Shown: positions 36,696-45,892 of the stretch, piece after piece | How positions within the stretch are numbered: the first letter of the stretch is position 1 | Layout of the letters: each line of letters starts with the position of its first letter | Source: Methanobrevibacter sp. | Lineage (GTDB): Archaea > Methanobacteriota > Methanobacteria > Methanobacteriales > Methanobacteriaceae | Assembly (NCBI GenBank): GCA_017407115.1 | Contig: JAFQXD010000070.1 | Coordinates: forward strand, 1 to 64,000 | DNA length: 64,000 nt | Reading direction: 5' to 3' | Made by a program: the position numbers and the translations under genes | Notes under the pieces: generated by a model | Told to the model about the DNA's origin: nothing | What the model saw: only the letters and a program-made list of their open reading frames with translations | Databases searched by the model: none

Positions 36696-36823
36696 TATAT
36701 CTCCTTAAAAATTATCATTATATAATATATCAAAACAAGTATATAATTATTGGTTAAATTTGAAAAAAAGTTATTGAAAAAAAATAGAAAATAAAAAAAA
36801 GAGAGAAAATTTAAGTATTGAAC

Positions 36824-37198
36824 TTAAATTAATACACCGTTTACAACACCATCTTGACCAGGTCTAGAGGTGACTTTTGCATTACCTTCAGAGGTTTCTA
36901 CGATAGCACCTTTGGTAATGATGTTCCTTCTTACGTAGTTTGGGTTTGCGGTGTTTTCAACAACATTAAGAATGTCTAAAACTTGAGCTTTGCCGTTTGC
37001 ATCGGTAACATTGATTTTGTTAGCAGAAGCTAATCTGAGTTTTTCGTTTCCGCCACGGGTTCTGATTTTTCTTAATTTTTTCTCATCTAATCTGGTTTCT
37101 GCAGGATCTCTGCCTAATTCAGATTTCCTTTTTCCACGGTTTGCAACATTTCTTGCACCTGATGGACTTCTTGTTGATTTTCCTTGAGTAATTGCCAT
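36824..37198 (-). CDS. rps8e: 30S ribosomal protein S8e
   Basis: A 124-residue archaeal S8e. [11 protein letters not shown] at about 6-16, [14 protein letters not shown] and the R-T-R-G-G-N-E-K segment are conserved in the family, and the protein is strongly basic. AGGTGAAATA precedes the ATG. It is a single-gene unit; the next TATA-like site lies far upstream, so the mRNA has a leader of more than 100 bases. Confidence 0.95.
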   Translation of the reverse strand: MAITQGKSTRSPSGARNVANRGKRKSELGRDPAETRLDEKKLRKIRTRGGNEKLRLASANKINVTDANGKAQVLDILNVVENTANPNYVRRNIITKGAIVETSEGNAKVTSRPGQDGVVNGVLI

Positions 37199-37344
37199 TA
37201 TTTCACCTAAATAAATATAATTAATAATATAATAATCGCAGTCAATAAGTCTCTTTTCAATTAAACTATCTGCAAGATAATTAATAGCTTAATTTTTGAG
37301 AGCAAAAAAGAGCCTTAAAGAATAATGATAATAAAATATTAATT

Positions 37345-37356
37345 TATCATTATATA
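37345..37356 (-). promoter_or_regulatory. candidate TATA box of the S8e gene
   Basis: A TTTATATATAA-type element on the minus strand in the 193-base spacer upstream of the S8e gene. With the usual 22-27 bases to the start site, the transcript would begin near 37320 and carry a leader of roughly 120 bases. The leader contains a repeated GAGC/GCTC-like segment (TTTTTTGCTCTCAAAAATTAAGC) whose function is not evident. Confidence 0.35.
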
Positions 37357-37391
37357 TAAATGTTTTATTTTTTAGTCAAAAATAGGAAAAA

Positions 37392-37628
37392 TCAGGATTT
37401 ATTTTTCAAAATAAAATCATCAACCAATTTGTCGAAATCCTCTTCTGAGATATTTTCATCAGAGGCTGCCTTCAAGATTTTTTGAATTTCCACTTCAGAA
37501 ATGTCATCGCCCATCAAATCTATGAGCAGTTCTCTTAATTCCTCATCATCAATGTATGCTTCGCCATCAGGGCTTTTGATATGGGATTTTTCATCGTCAT
37601 CATAAACATAATAAGGAATATCTTCCAT
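37392..37628 (-). CDS. small acidic protein
   Basis: A 78-residue, strongly acidic protein. I see Y-Y-V-Y-D-D-D-E-K near the start and a helical C-terminal half (I-S-E-E-D-F-D-K-L-V-D-D-F). The tail could form an EF-hand-like helix-loop-helix, but the loop lacks the DxDxDG pattern, so calcium binding is not supported. Its SD overlaps the stop of the upstream gene (9-base gap), and the two small acidic genes form a unit. No known family. Confidence 0.6.
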   Translation of the reverse strand: MEDIPYYVYDDDEKSHIKSPDGEAYIDDEELRELLIDLMGDDISEVEIQKILKAASDENISEEDFDKLVDDFILKNKS

Positions 37629-37636
37629 TTTATCAC

Positions 37637-37912
37637 CTAATCAAAGTCCGGAAACTCATAATAAACTATCTTGTATGGATCGTCATCGAAAAACCATTCA
37701 TTGGGTTCCATGATTTCATCTTCATCATCAATGAAATCCTCAACATCAGCGTCTTCACCTTCAACCTGAATTACAATATTGACCTCATCACCAAGAGCCT
37801 CCAAGTCTATGCCCAATTCATCCAAATCAATTACAATTTCATCATCATCGCTTTCAGGCACAACAATGACTATTTCGTCACCAGGTTTAACATCAATATT
37901 TTGGTTTTTCAT
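37637..37912 (-). CDS. small acidic protein
   Basis: A 91-residue protein counted from the ATG at 37912, which has GGAGGAAG 6 bases upstream; the ATG ten codons earlier is less likely. The sequence consists of short hydrophobic strands interrupted by acidic runs (D-D-D-E, D-L-D-E-L, D-I-D-D-E-D-E), a predicted beta-rich acidic protein. Its central segment P-G-D-E-I-V-I-V-V-P-E-S-D recalls AbrB-like strand patterns, but I cannot support that family. First gene of a two-gene unit; function unknown. Confidence 0.6.
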   Translation of the reverse strand: MKNQNIDVKPGDEIVIVVPESDDDEIVIDLDELGIDLEALGDEVNIVIQVEGEDADVEDFIDDEDEIMEPNEWFFDDDPYKIVYYEFPDFD

Positions 37913-38004
37913 TATCTTCCTCCAATCATGGTTAAAATACACTATCTAATATTATTTAATTTAGCCCTATATAAACATAATCTTAAAAAAAATAGAAAGT
38001 AACT

Positions 38005-38352
38005 TTAATAGTTACTGTCTATTTCAAAATTGATATTCGGAATTCCGAAGTTGTTTTTGCATTTGACCGAACATATTTCCACATTTTCAATAAACATTTT
38101 GAAATACAGACAAATGCTGTCACAGTCAATGCCAATTTTAACGTTTGAATTTTCCAAAAATCGTTTGGATACATTAAATACTACAGATGCATTGTCAACC
38201 AATACTGAAGTCGGCATGTTGTTTTTATCTATTGATAAGAAAATGCCTTCTGAAATGGTATAGTTTGCACAGTATCCATTTTTTCCGTCAATTTTTCCAA
38301 CGAATGTGTCGTTTATCACATCATAACTTGATATTAAAATCTCTTTTTCCAT
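38005..38352 (-). CDS. DUF2283-like protein
   Basis: A 115-residue relative of the DUF2283-like proteins at 357-734 and 24716-25081: I-S-S-Y-D-V-I-N-D-T-F-V-G near the start, then E-G-I-F-L-S-I-D-K-N-N-M-P-T-S-V at about 41-56, V-S-K-R-F-L-E-N-S-N. I set the start at the ATG at 38352, preceded by GAGGTTGAT, because the longer upstream frame encodes an implausible hydrophobic N-terminus. No toxin-like partner gene lies next to it. It is divergent from polB2. Confidence 0.6.
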   Translation of the reverse strand: MEKEILISSYDVINDTFVGKIDGKNGYCANYTISEGIFLSIDKNNMPTSVLVDNASVVFNVSKRFLENSNVKIGIDCDSICLYFKMFIENVEICSVKCKNNFGIPNINFEIDSNY

Positions 38353-38541
38353 GATATCAACCTCATACCTACTATGTATTATAAAACATATCAACAATGT
38401 CCTAGAGCATTTGAAAAGTAATATTTGAGATTTTTGAGATAAATAAAACGATATTAAGGAAATAAAATTGCATCCATTTGGTAAAATTGTTTCAAAAACA
38501 AATATTAAGAAGATGAAACATATTAGATTATAGGTGAAAAA

Positions 38542-39225
38542 TTGGTTGAAGAAAGCCCAGAACAATTAGCTCTTGAAGCCGAAATAAAAGAGCAAGCAAT
38601 AAAATTCATTACATATCTTAACTCCACCCTTCCAGAAAGTATGGAACTTGAATACGAAGGTTTTTACAGACGAGGTTTTTTTGTAAGCAAAAAAAGATAT
38701 GCAGTAATTGAAGATGGAGAAATCATCGCAAAAGGATTGGAATTGGTTAGAAGAGACTGGGCACCAATCGTTAAAAAAACCCAGGAAGAAATTTTAATGG
38801 CCATATTAAAAGAGGGAGATTCCGATAAAGCAATCAAAGCCGTTAAAAAAGTTTTAAAAAGAATCAAAAAGGGCGAAGTTGACAATAAAGAACTGATTAT
38901 ACACACACAAATCACCAAACCACTTGACCAATACAAGCAGGTCGGACCACATGTTGTTGCTGCAAGAAAAATTGAAGAACATGGCATTAAAGTGACAAGA
39001 GGCACCATCGTCCAGTATATAATCGTTAAGGGAAAAGGATCAATCAGTCAGCGTGCAGTCCCTTACGAATACAGCCAAGGATATGCATATGACAAGGACT
39101 ACTATATCAACAACCAATTAATTCCAGCAGTTGAAAGAATCATGTATGCCTTCGGATATACAAAAACTGATTTAGAAGACCTCGCACGTGGAGAAGTCCA
39201 ACAAAGTCTTGACGCCTTTTTCTAA
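38542..39225 (+). CDS. polB2: DNA polymerase B small subunit (PolB2, split family-B polymerase)
   Basis: A 227-residue protein matching the C-terminal thumb part of family-B DNA polymerase. In Methanothermobacter and its relatives this polymerase is encoded by two unlinked genes, and this one matches the short C-terminal piece in size (about 225 residues). Signs: Y-R-R-G-F-F-V-S-K-K-R-Y-A at about 40-52, G-L-E-L-V-R-R-D-W-A at about 65-74, and the thumb-end segment G-P-H-V-V-A-A-R-K-I. Translation starts at TTG (38542) with AGGTG 5 bases before it. The partner with the polymerase active site is not in the window. Confidence 0.85.
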   Translation: MVEESPEQLALEAEIKEQAIKFITYLNSTLPESMELEYEGFYRRGFFVSKKRYAVIEDGEIIAKGLELVRRDWAPIVKKTQEEILMAILKEGDSDKAIKAVKKVLKRIKKGEVDNKELIIHTQITKPLDQYKQVGPHVVAARKIEEHGIKVTRGTIVQYIIVKGKGSISQRAVPYEYSQGYAYDKDYYINNQLIPAVERIMYAFGYTKTDLEDLARGEVQQSLDAFF

Positions 39226-39261
39226 AAATTTAAATATTGCAAAAATTAAAATTAGATTTAT

Positions 39262-39954
39262 ATGATTAACAATGATGAACGTGTTGTTTTTTTCGATATA
39301 GATGGAACATTGCTTGACACCAGCAATTTTGCTGAAACCGCTAGAAAAGCAGCTATCGGAATAATGGTTGATAATGGACTGCCATTAGACAAAGATGAAG
39401 CATACGGTGTTTTAAAAACAATCATTCGTGAAAAAGGATCAAATTATGGCAAACACTTTAATGTGTTGACCCAAGTTGTTTTAGGCCACGAAGATCCTAT
39501 GCTTGTAGCATTGGGAATGACAACCTACCACAATGTAAAAATGGCGCTTTTAAGACCGTTTCCAGAAACAATCAATACTCTAATTTATCTTAAAAGCCAA
39601 GGATATCGTTTGGCAGTCATCTCAAATGGTATCACCATCAAACAATGGGAAAAACTCATTAGACTCAATATCAACTCCTTTTTTGATGCAGTAATAACAT
39701 CAGAAGAGGTAGGTAAAGAGAAACCTGATAAACTAATCTTTGATGTTGCACTTAGAAAAATGAATGGAAATCCTGAAAAATCAGTAATGGTCGGAAATAA
39801 ATTTAAAGCAGATGCTTTAGGTGCAGTAAATGCAGGATTAGGTGCAATTCTAGTCAATTCTGACGTTACAGAAGATGACCGAGAATACATCAAAAAAGAA
39901 AAATTAGACATTACAATTGTTGAAGATATTGGTGACATTAATACTATATTATAA
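39262..39954 (+). CDS. HAD-superfamily hydrolase (TIGR02253 type)
   Basis: A 230-residue haloacid-dehalogenase-fold phosphatase. F-D-I-D-G-T-L-L-D at 11-19 carries the nucleophile Asp11 and the acid/base Asp13; S-N-G at 119-121, Lys at about 155 (G-K-E-K-P-D), and V-G-N-K-F-K-A-D at about 176-183 complete the four HAD motifs. The insertion typical of C-terminal-type cap I phosphatases in the archaeal TIGR02253 group is present. Phosphatase substrate unknown; the gene is next to polB2 but no functional link is apparent. Confidence 0.85.
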   Translation: MINNDERVVFFDIDGTLLDTSNFAETARKAAIGIMVDNGLPLDKDEAYGVLKTIIREKGSNYGKHFNVLTQVVLGHEDPMLVALGMTTYHNVKMALLRPFPETINTLIYLKSQGYRLAVISNGITIKQWEKLIRLNINSFFDAVITSEEVGKEKPDKLIFDVALRKMNGNPEKSVMVGNKFKADALGAVNAGLGAILVNSDVTEDDREYIKKEKLDITIVEDIGDINTIL

Positions 39955-39972
39955 TCACCAAAACCTACTTTT

Positions 39973-40746
39973 TTAAAAATCAAGTTCTAAAGTTACAGGA
40001 CAGTGGTCTGAACCATAAATGTCCGCTAATATTCCCGCTGATTTTACATTACTTCTGATTTCTTCATTTACAAAGAAGTAATCAAGTCTCCAACCGGAAT
40101 TCCTTTCACGTGCCTTGAATCTGTAACTCCACCAGGTAAAGTTGCCTTCACCCTCATCAAACATTCTGAATGTATCAACAAAACCTGCCTCCTCCAGCTG
40201 ATCCAGCCATGCGCGCTCTTCAGGCAGATATCCTGATTTTCCTTCACAGTTTTTAGGATTGTAAACATCGATAGGATTATGTGCGATATTGTAGTCGCCG
40301 GTTATAACCAAGTTTTTGCCTTCATTTTTAAGCTCAACCAGTTGCCTTAATAGTTCATTGCAGAATTTGACTTTAAAATCAAGTCTTGAGCCTTCATTAC
40401 CACTATTTGGAAAATAAATGTTGAATAAAATAAAGTTTTCATATTCAATTTTTAAAACTCTGCCTTCATGGTCCAGCTCTTCAACGCCCAATCCCTTGGT
40501 GATGCTTAAAGGTTTGATTTTGGAATATGTTCCAACACCGCTGTAGCCTTTCTTTTCAGCTTCATTGTAGAATTTATGATATTCATCCAATTCAACCAAT
40601 TTCTTTGGAATTTGCTCTTTGGTTGCTCTTACTTCCTGAAAGTTGATGATATCAGAATCATCATTTTCAAACCAGCTCCAAAAATCTTCCTTTTTGGAAA
40701 CTGCCCTAATACCATTAACATTCCAAGAAACCAGTTTGATTGACAC
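39973..40746 (-). CDS. xth: exodeoxyribonuclease III (AP endonuclease)
   Basis: A 257-residue ExoIII-type AP endonuclease for base-excision repair. S-W-N-V-N-G-I-R-A at about 6-14, F-Q-E-V-R-A near 36 (metal-binding Glu), T-G-D-Y-N-I-A at about 145-151 (active Asp/Asn) and G-S-D-H-C-P-V at the C-terminus (His/Asp) are all intact. The W-R-L-D-Y-F-F segment is typical for the family. Its start overlaps the pheS stop by one base. Confidence 0.93.
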   Translation of the reverse strand: MSIKLVSWNVNGIRAVSKKEDFWSWFENDDSDIINFQEVRATKEQIPKKLVELDEYHKFYNEAEKKGYSGVGTYSKIKPLSITKGLGVEELDHEGRVLKIEYENFILFNIYFPNSGNEGSRLDFKVKFCNELLRQLVELKNEGKNLVITGDYNIAHNPIDVYNPKNCEGKSGYLPEERAWLDQLEEAGFVDTFRMFDEGEGNFTWWSYRFKARERNSGWRLDYFFVNEEIRSNVKSAGILADIYGSDHCPVTLELDF

Positions 40747-42287
40747 TATAACCTAACTCCCTGATCAATAGGCAATTCACGAAGCCATTTGATGTCGCTT
40801 TTATAGAGCATACGAATATCCTCTACATCGTATCTTATCATTGCGAGCCTTTCGATACCTAAACCGAAAGCAAGTGCCGGTTGGTTGATGCCCAATGGTT
40901 TTAATACTTCAGGTCTGAACATTCCAGCACCACCAAGCTCAATCCAGCTTTCCTTTTCTTCCAAATAGATTTCTGTTTCAGTGGATAAATAAGTGTAAGG
41001 GAAATAAGCAGGTCTGAATCTTACTTCAAATCCTAATTTTTTATAAAATTCTTTTAATGTTCCTAAGAGATTTTGATAGCTGATTCCCTTATCGCATACA
41101 AGACCTTCAACCTGATGGAACTCAGGCAAATGTTTGTAATCGAATGTTTCTCTTCTAAATACCCTTCCTACAGAAAACATCTTGATTGGAGGTTCATGTT
41201 CAAACAAGTGTTTGGTTGATATTCCTGTTGTATGAGTTCTTAAAACACTTTGGCGAGCGATATCTTCACTCCAATCATATTGCCATCCGATTGAACCTGT
41301 GTCTGAACCTGTTTCGTGGGTTTCTGCAGTGAGTTTTACCAAATCCATGTCAGGCAAATCACATGTTAAAGGATTTTTCAAATAGAATGTGTCCTGCATT
41401 TCACGGGCCGCATGGTCCTGTGGCTGGAAAAGTGAGTCAAAGTTCCAGAATGCAGATTCAACATATTGTCCATTGTCTTCTGAAAAACCCATATTTAAAA
41501 ATATTTCTCTTATTTCATCAATGATTACTCTTAATGGGTGTTTTTTACCTGCGAAGATAACTGGTGCTTCTGCATTAATATCATAAGGACGGTATTCAAG
41601 ACTTTTCCATTCACCCTCTTTCAAGTGTTCATGAGTTAATTGAGTTGCCTGTTGTTTGATTTCAAAACCATGTTTGAGTATTTCTTCACCTTTAGGCAAA
41701 ATTTTAAAAGAATGTGAGGTTTCCTTTTTAACATTTAAAATATTCTTCCTGCCTGCAAGCTTTTTGACTCCGCTCATCAAATCATCAGTGAAAAGTTTAA
41801 CACCATCGGCATTTGATTTAAGATAATTCAAGGTTTCCTCATCGAGATCCAATTTGGATGCGAAATCCTTACCAAAATCTGTGATATTTACTACTCCCTT
41901 ATCGATTTGAGCCCAGTTCTTACGGCGCAACCATCCGATTGCAATATTGGTTTCCTTTTTGTCAACACCTGTTTCATCTGATAAATCCTTCATATGGATA
42001 TGGTCCTTTTTAGCCAGAACATCCAAAATCCTACGTTCAGGAAGTCCCTTTTCAGCATATTCCATTCCGTCTTCAGTTAAGGAATATATTTCCTCAACGT
42101 CCTTATGCATTTCAATGATATCCTTTGATGCAAGAGAACCTGCAGCACTCATTACTGATTTAATGTCCATGCCAGAATTTTCGGCAATTTCCTCAGGAGT
42201 GGCATCCTCTTTAGCTTCAAGTTCCTTTAAAAGTTTCTTTTCATAAATATGCAATTCACTAATGGTTTTTTCAATATCCTCACTCAT
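40746..42287 (-). CDS. pheS: phenylalanyl-tRNA synthetase alpha subunit
   Basis: A 513-residue archaeal-type PheS. Residues 1-200 hold winged-helix DNA/RNA-binding repeats of the archaeal/eukaryotic enzyme (long N-terminus compared with about 330 residues in bacteria). The catalytic core follows: class II motif 2 in [10 protein letters not shown] near 355, then F-H-Q-V-E-G-L near 395, and motif 3 [10 protein letters not shown] near the C-terminus. The beta subunit is not in the window. Confidence 0.95.
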   Translation of the reverse strand: MSEDIEKTISELHIYEKKLLKELEAKEDATPEEIAENSGMDIKSVMSAAGSLASKDIIEMHKDVEEIYSLTEDGMEYAEKGLPERRILDVLAKKDHIHMKDLSDETGVDKKETNIAIGWLRRKNWAQIDKGVVNITDFGKDFASKLDLDEETLNYLKSNADGVKLFTDDLMSGVKKLAGRKNILNVKKETSHSFKILPKGEEILKHGFEIKQQATQLTHEHLKEGEWKSLEYRPYDINAEAPVIFAGKKHPLRVIIDEIREIFLNMGFSEDNGQYVESAFWNFDSLFQPQDHAAREMQDTFYLKNPLTCDLPDMDLVKLTAETHETGSDTGSIGWQYDWSEDIARQSVLRTHTTGISTKHLFEHEPPIKMFSVGRVFRRETFDYKHLPEFHQVEGLVCDKGISYQNLLGTLKEFYKKLGFEVRFRPAYFPYTYLSTETEIYLEEKESWIELGGAGMFRPEVLKPLGINQPALAFGLGIERLAMIRYDVEDIRMLYKSDIKWLRELPIDQGVRL

Positions 42288-42521
42288 TTAAACACCATGT
42301 ATTAAGATTATATAATATAATAATATATGTTCCAAGTAATTTATAAAGATAATGTTAAATTAGAAAAAATATGATTAAATCAATTTATTGAAAAATAAAG
42401 ATTTTTCTAAAAAGATACTTCATTAACATCAAAAAAAATCAAATCTGACTTATTAATGAACAAAATTACTAGATATATTTAAATATTTCATTAAATAAAA
42501 AATTTAAATGGAGGTTTTTAT

Positions 42522-43268
42522 ATGGATATCGGAGAAATAATTTCAGAAGCTATAAGATACCCTATTAGCGATATGGATAATATAAAATATCCTTTAATTG
42601 TATTTGGGCTTCTTGCAATACCAATGCTATTAATGATGATTAGTGGAACTCTTCTTGAAAACAGTCCATTGACTGGAATATTCGGCATACTACTCATTAT
42701 AGGATTAATTGCATTTATTTTAATCGCACCAGGTTATCTTTTCTCAGTAATTCAAGAAGGTATAGAACGTTCAGGACTCATTCCAGCAATTGAAATCGGA
42801 AAAAATATTATTAATACAATAAAACTGTTTGTTATCAGCTTTGTTTATAACATCATTCCAGCAATTATAATATTCATCCTATTTTACATAGTCGTAGGCA
42901 CTAGCTCAAGTCCTTTTGATAGTGGATTTGCAGTGGGAATATTAATCGTGACTATTATTGGAATAATTTTAGGAATATTATTTGGAGTATTATTAACCGT
43001 AGCTACATTAAGATTTGCCAAAACAGATTCAATGTCTGAAGCTTTAAGCTTCTCAGAAGTATTTGAAGAAGCAAAAACTATTGGAATTGGAAAAATAATA
43101 GCATTCATAATAGTTATGGGAGTAATATCAGCTGTGATTTCATTAGTTGGATCATTAATAAGCATTATTCCAATTATCGGAGTATGCATAAGCATTTTAG
43201 TAATCTATACATTCATAGGATTATTTGAATCATATGCAGTAGGTTTACTCTACTCTGATGTAGAATGA
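42522..43268 (+). CDS. DUF4013-family membrane protein
   Basis: A 248-residue protein with about six membrane spans. Y-P-I-S-D-M-D-N-I near the start, P-G-Y-L-F-S-V-I and a long run of Ile/Val/Gly spans are typical of archaeal DUF4013 proteins (related in shape to glycerophosphoryl diester phosphodiesterase membrane domains). Function unknown. A strong GGAGGT precedes the ATG. Followed by an intrinsic-terminator-like hairpin. Confidence 0.8.
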   Translation: MDIGEIISEAIRYPISDMDNIKYPLIVFGLLAIPMLLMMISGTLLENSPLTGIFGILLIIGLIAFILIAPGYLFSVIQEGIERSGLIPAIEIGKNIINTIKLFVISFVYNIIPAIIIFILFYIVVGTSSSPFDSGFAVGILIVTIIGIILGILFGVLLTVATLRFAKTDSMSEALSFSEVFEEAKTIGIGKIIAFIIVMGVISAVISLVGSLISIIPIIGVCISILVIYTFIGLFESYAVGLLYSDVE

Positions 43269-43273
43269 ATATC

Positions 43274-43308
43274 AAAAAATGAATTTTTCAATTCATTTTT
43301 TCTTTTTT
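43274..43308 (+). terminator. hairpin with T run
   Basis: The arms at 43274-43285 and 43290-43301 are perfectly complementary over 12 bases (AAAAAATGAATT and its complement) around a 4-base loop, followed by a T-rich run. It sits in the 43-base gap between the DUF4013 gene and the convergent CitG-family gene, and, being symmetric, could stop transcription from both sides. Confidence 0.6.
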
Positions 43309-43311
43309 TCT

Positions 43312-44190
43312 TTATTTGAAATTTGATTTTAGATAGCTCACAAAAATTGATGCAGCTGTCAAATCAGCAGTTGTTCCCGGATTGTATTTATTTTTAAACA
43401 GATAATCATCGAATTGCTTTAACTTTTCTTTAAAATCTGGTTCATCTTTTAGGTTAAGCAAATCCCTTGTCATCATTGAAATCTTTAAAGCCTCATCTGA
43501 TCCGTATTTTCTTGAAATTAAAGTGTCCGGGACCTGGGATAAAATAGTCAGGAATGTTAGGACACATGCGTCGTTTTGTGATTTCTCATCTTTCAGGTGA
43601 TGATAAGTCGGATAGCCTATTTCAAAAACAGCCGGCATGTCGCCTGTCATTTCACGAGCCAACATATCCCACGGAGCAGATATCTTCAAAACATCATACA
43701 TTGTCTGATTGTTCTGTCTTAATTCGTTTTTGGCATTGTCGCTTGCCACATCATATTCATCCTGGTCTCCCATTCCACCGGCATCTGCAATGTTGATTGC
43801 ATCATACAAATCACATGCATCATCAACTGACGTGTTTGCCATCAGCAGTTTAACGTTTTGTCTTATATCATCAAAGGAATCGCTTATTGATGCGGCAACT
43901 GCGATTGGAGTTGTCATCATGACAATTCCAAGGTTGGTGTTGTTTTTAATCCACCTGTCAGTTTCAGCCACTGCCTGCAGGATGTATTTTCCCAGTTTGG
44001 GATTTTCCACATCAACGTTTGTGCACGCTTCACGTATTGTATCTCCAATTACTATTCCACTTATTATGAAATCCTCAAACTCCATGTCATCATAATCACG
44101 GGTCCTGTGAACGTTTCCAGGTTTTGGATATCCGCTTACTTCAAGCGCTGATGCGATTTGCGCTATCTTTGCAATTTCTTTTGCATCCAT
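43312..44190 (-). CDS. CitG-family triphosphoribosyl-dephospho-CoA synthase-like protein
   Basis: A 292-residue protein of the CitG/MdcB family. E-V-S-G-Y-P-K-P-G-N-V-H-R-T at about 17-30 is the conserved nucleotide and phosphoribosyl-binding loop; G-I-V-M-M-T-T-P-I-A near 92 and the D-A-G-G-M-G-D segment are also diagnostic. In bacteria the family makes the prosthetic group of citrate lyase. This organism has no citrate lyase here, so the archaeal role is unknown. Start ATG abuts the stop of hemB directly, so both are in an operon. Confidence 0.75.
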   Translation of the reverse strand: MDAKEIAKIAQIASALEVSGYPKPGNVHRTRDYDDMEFEDFIISGIVIGDTIREACTNVDVENPKLGKYILQAVAETDRWIKNNTNLGIVMMTTPIAVAASISDSFDDIRQNVKLLMANTSVDDACDLYDAINIADAGGMGDQDEYDVASDNAKNELRQNNQTMYDVLKISAPWDMLAREMTGDMPAVFEIGYPTYHHLKDEKSQNDACVLTFLTILSQVPDTLISRKYGSDEALKISMMTRDLLNLKDEPDFKEKLKQFDDYLFKNKYNPGTTADLTAASIFVSYLKSNFK

Positions 44191-45192
44191 TTATATCAAC
44201 TCATTCAAAAGTATGTATGGTGCGAAATTAGTGATAATTAAGTCGGCCCCCGCCCTTTTGATTGAAAGCAATGATTCCAAAATTGCACGTTCGGTTAAAA
44301 ATCCTTTCTCGATGGCCGCCATAAGCATTGCATATTCTCCACTTACATTATACGCAACCAACGGAAGCATAAATTCATCCCGTACCATGCGAACGACATC
44401 CAGGTATGGGAGTGCCGGTTTTACCATCAGAAAGTCACATCCTTCAATAACGTCCAGTTCGCATTCGCGAATTGCTTCAACCGCATTTGCAGGATCCATC
44501 TGATAAGATTTTCTATCTCCCGCATGAGGTGATGAGCATGCCGCAACCCTGAAAGGTTCATAGAATGCTGATGCATATTTTGCTGAATATGACATAATCA
44601 TTACATTGTAAAAACCGTTTTCATCCAATGTTTCACGAATTGCATTTACTCTTCCATCCATCATATCGGAAGGCGCAACAATATCCGCACCTGCCTGTGC
44701 ATGGGACAATGCAACCTTGGCAATGATTGGCAGGGATTCATCGTTGAGTATTTCGATTCCATCATCAGTATCCTCATTTTCAACTATCATTCCGCAATGT
44801 CCATGAGAAGTGTATTGGCAAAGACAGACATCACTTATGACAACAAGGTTAGTTTCCTTTTTGAGTTTTCTTATTGCCTTTTGGACAATTCCCGTTGCGG
44901 AGTAATCAGGAGTTGCAATTTCATCTTTGGTTTCTTCTTTTGGAATTCCAAATACGATTATTGATTTTAAACCTTTTTCCTCAAGTTGTTTTGCAAATTC
45001 AACCCCTGCATCCAAAGAGTATCTGAATTCACCGGGAAGTGATGAAATCTCTTCCTTTTCCATATCTTTTAATTCTTCTTTAAAATAAATAGGATAAATC
45101 AAATCTTCCTTTTGAAGTTTGGTTTCACGTACTATATCTCTAATCTTAGCATTTTTTCTTAATCTTCTCATTCTTGTTGTTGGAAATTGCAT
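44191..45192 (-). CDS. hemB: delta-aminolevulinic acid dehydratase (porphobilinogen synthase)
   Basis: A 333-residue HemB. It condenses two 5-aminolevulinates to porphobilinogen on the way to F430, siroheme and cobamide. [12 protein letters not shown] around residues 127-138 carries zinc-binding cysteines; [10 protein letters not shown] and [11 protein letters not shown] hold the two Schiff-base lysines. R-L-R-K-N at the start (T-R-M-R-R-L-R-K-N) is conserved. I used the ATG at 45192; the GTG nine bases upstream belongs to the AAGTGAT ribosome-binding region. Confidence 0.95.
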   Translation of the reverse strand: MQFPTTRMRRLRKNAKIRDIVRETKLQKEDLIYPIYFKEELKDMEKEEISSLPGEFRYSLDAGVEFAKQLEEKGLKSIIVFGIPKEETKDEIATPDYSATGIVQKAIRKLKKETNLVVISDVCLCQYTSHGHCGMIVENEDTDDGIEILNDESLPIIAKVALSHAQAGADIVAPSDMMDGRVNAIRETLDENGFYNVMIMSYSAKYASAFYEPFRVAACSSPHAGDRKSYQMDPANAVEAIRECELDVIEGCDFLMVKPALPYLDVVRMVRDEFMLPLVAYNVSGEYAMLMAAIEKGFLTERAILESLLSIKRAGADLIITNFAPYILLNELI

Positions 45193-45345
45193 AATTATCA
45201 CTTGATTAAATATATTGTCTATAAATTATTTAAGAATTTACTAATTTTTCTTTTGAAAAATTGCTTTGATATTGAAAAATTGTTATTAGTCTATAAAATT
45301 GATTTAACCATGTAATTTGACTGGAATAAGTTTGGAAAGAAAATA

Positions 45346-45354
45346 TTTATATAA
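45346..45354 (+). promoter_or_regulatory. TATA box of the nucleotidyltransferase locus
   Basis: TTTATATAA, 52 bases before the ATG at 45406. It has the right sequence and spacing for an archaeal TATA element, placing the transcription start near 45375-45382, inside the palindrome listed next. Confidence 0.55.
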
Positions 45355-45374
45355 TTTTTAAAAAATAATAATAT

Positions 45375-45386
45375 ACAGACGTCTGT
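45375..45386. promoter_or_regulatory. perfect 12-bp palindrome, candidate operator
   Basis: ACAGACGTCTGT is its own reverse complement. It lies between the TATA box and the ribosome binding site AAGGTG at 45395-45400, at the distance where transcription should begin. That is the natural position for a repressor site that blocks the polymerase or TFB. The sequence has higher G+C than its surroundings, so it is unlikely to be a chance A+T palindrome. The binding protein is unknown. Confidence 0.55.
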
Positions 45387-45405
45387 TAAATTTTAAGGTG
45401 AAAAT

Positions 45406-45891
45406 ATGAAAATAAAAAAATTTAACGGATTTGACAATAATGGATATCTCCCTCCGGGAATATACAATATGGCATTAAGTGAAGTAGAAGAATTATTTTC
45501 AAAAAATAAGACAGAAACAAGAAAAAAAATTATGAAAGAATATAAAAAACAATTAACAGCCATAAAAAGGACTGGTTACTGTCTTGACCATTGGATTGAT
45601 GGGAGTTTTGTTACTTCAAAAATAAATCCCAAAGACATAGACACATTAACTGAATTTGATGGTGAAAAATTGATGCTAAAAAAGATAAAAAATTTGTAGA
45701 TGAATTAATTAATAATTCGAAAGTAAATACAAATAATCTATGCCATTTTAAGAGTATACAAATATCCCCCTCAACAAAAGGAAGATTATATAAAATACAT
45801 TAATCAAAAAAGAAGAATCCTATTTATATTATTTGGCCAAGATAGAACAAATATCAAAAAAGGATTTGTACATTTAATAGAGTGTGATTAA
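45406..45891 (+). pseudogene. DUF6932-like nucleotidyltransferase-fold gene, frameshifted
   Basis: The first 97 residues include L-P-P-G-I-Y near 15-20 and W-I-D-G-S-F-V-T-S-K-I-N-P-K-D-I-D at about 62-78, the hallmark of DUF6932 nucleotidyltransferase-like proteins (G-S plus D-x-D site). The frame stops at 45699. Two other frames carry on with plausible sequence: D-K-K-F-V-D-E-L from about 45680, then Y-A-I-L-R-V-Y-K-Y-P-P, R-R-I-L-F-I-L-F-G-Q-D-R and K-K-G-F-V-H-L-I-E-C-D, ending at 45891. Two indels therefore separate the parts, one in an A-rich run near 45680-45700. Either the enzyme is dead or the sequence has errors. SD AAGGTG is intact. Confidence 0.7.
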
Positions 45892-45892
45892 T

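Noticed and set aside
38353..38565. N-terminal extension of the third DUF2283-like protein
   Set aside because: The region overlaps the divergent polB2 start, codes for a Cys/Phe-rich hydrophobic peptide, and a good ribosome binding site precedes the later ATG.
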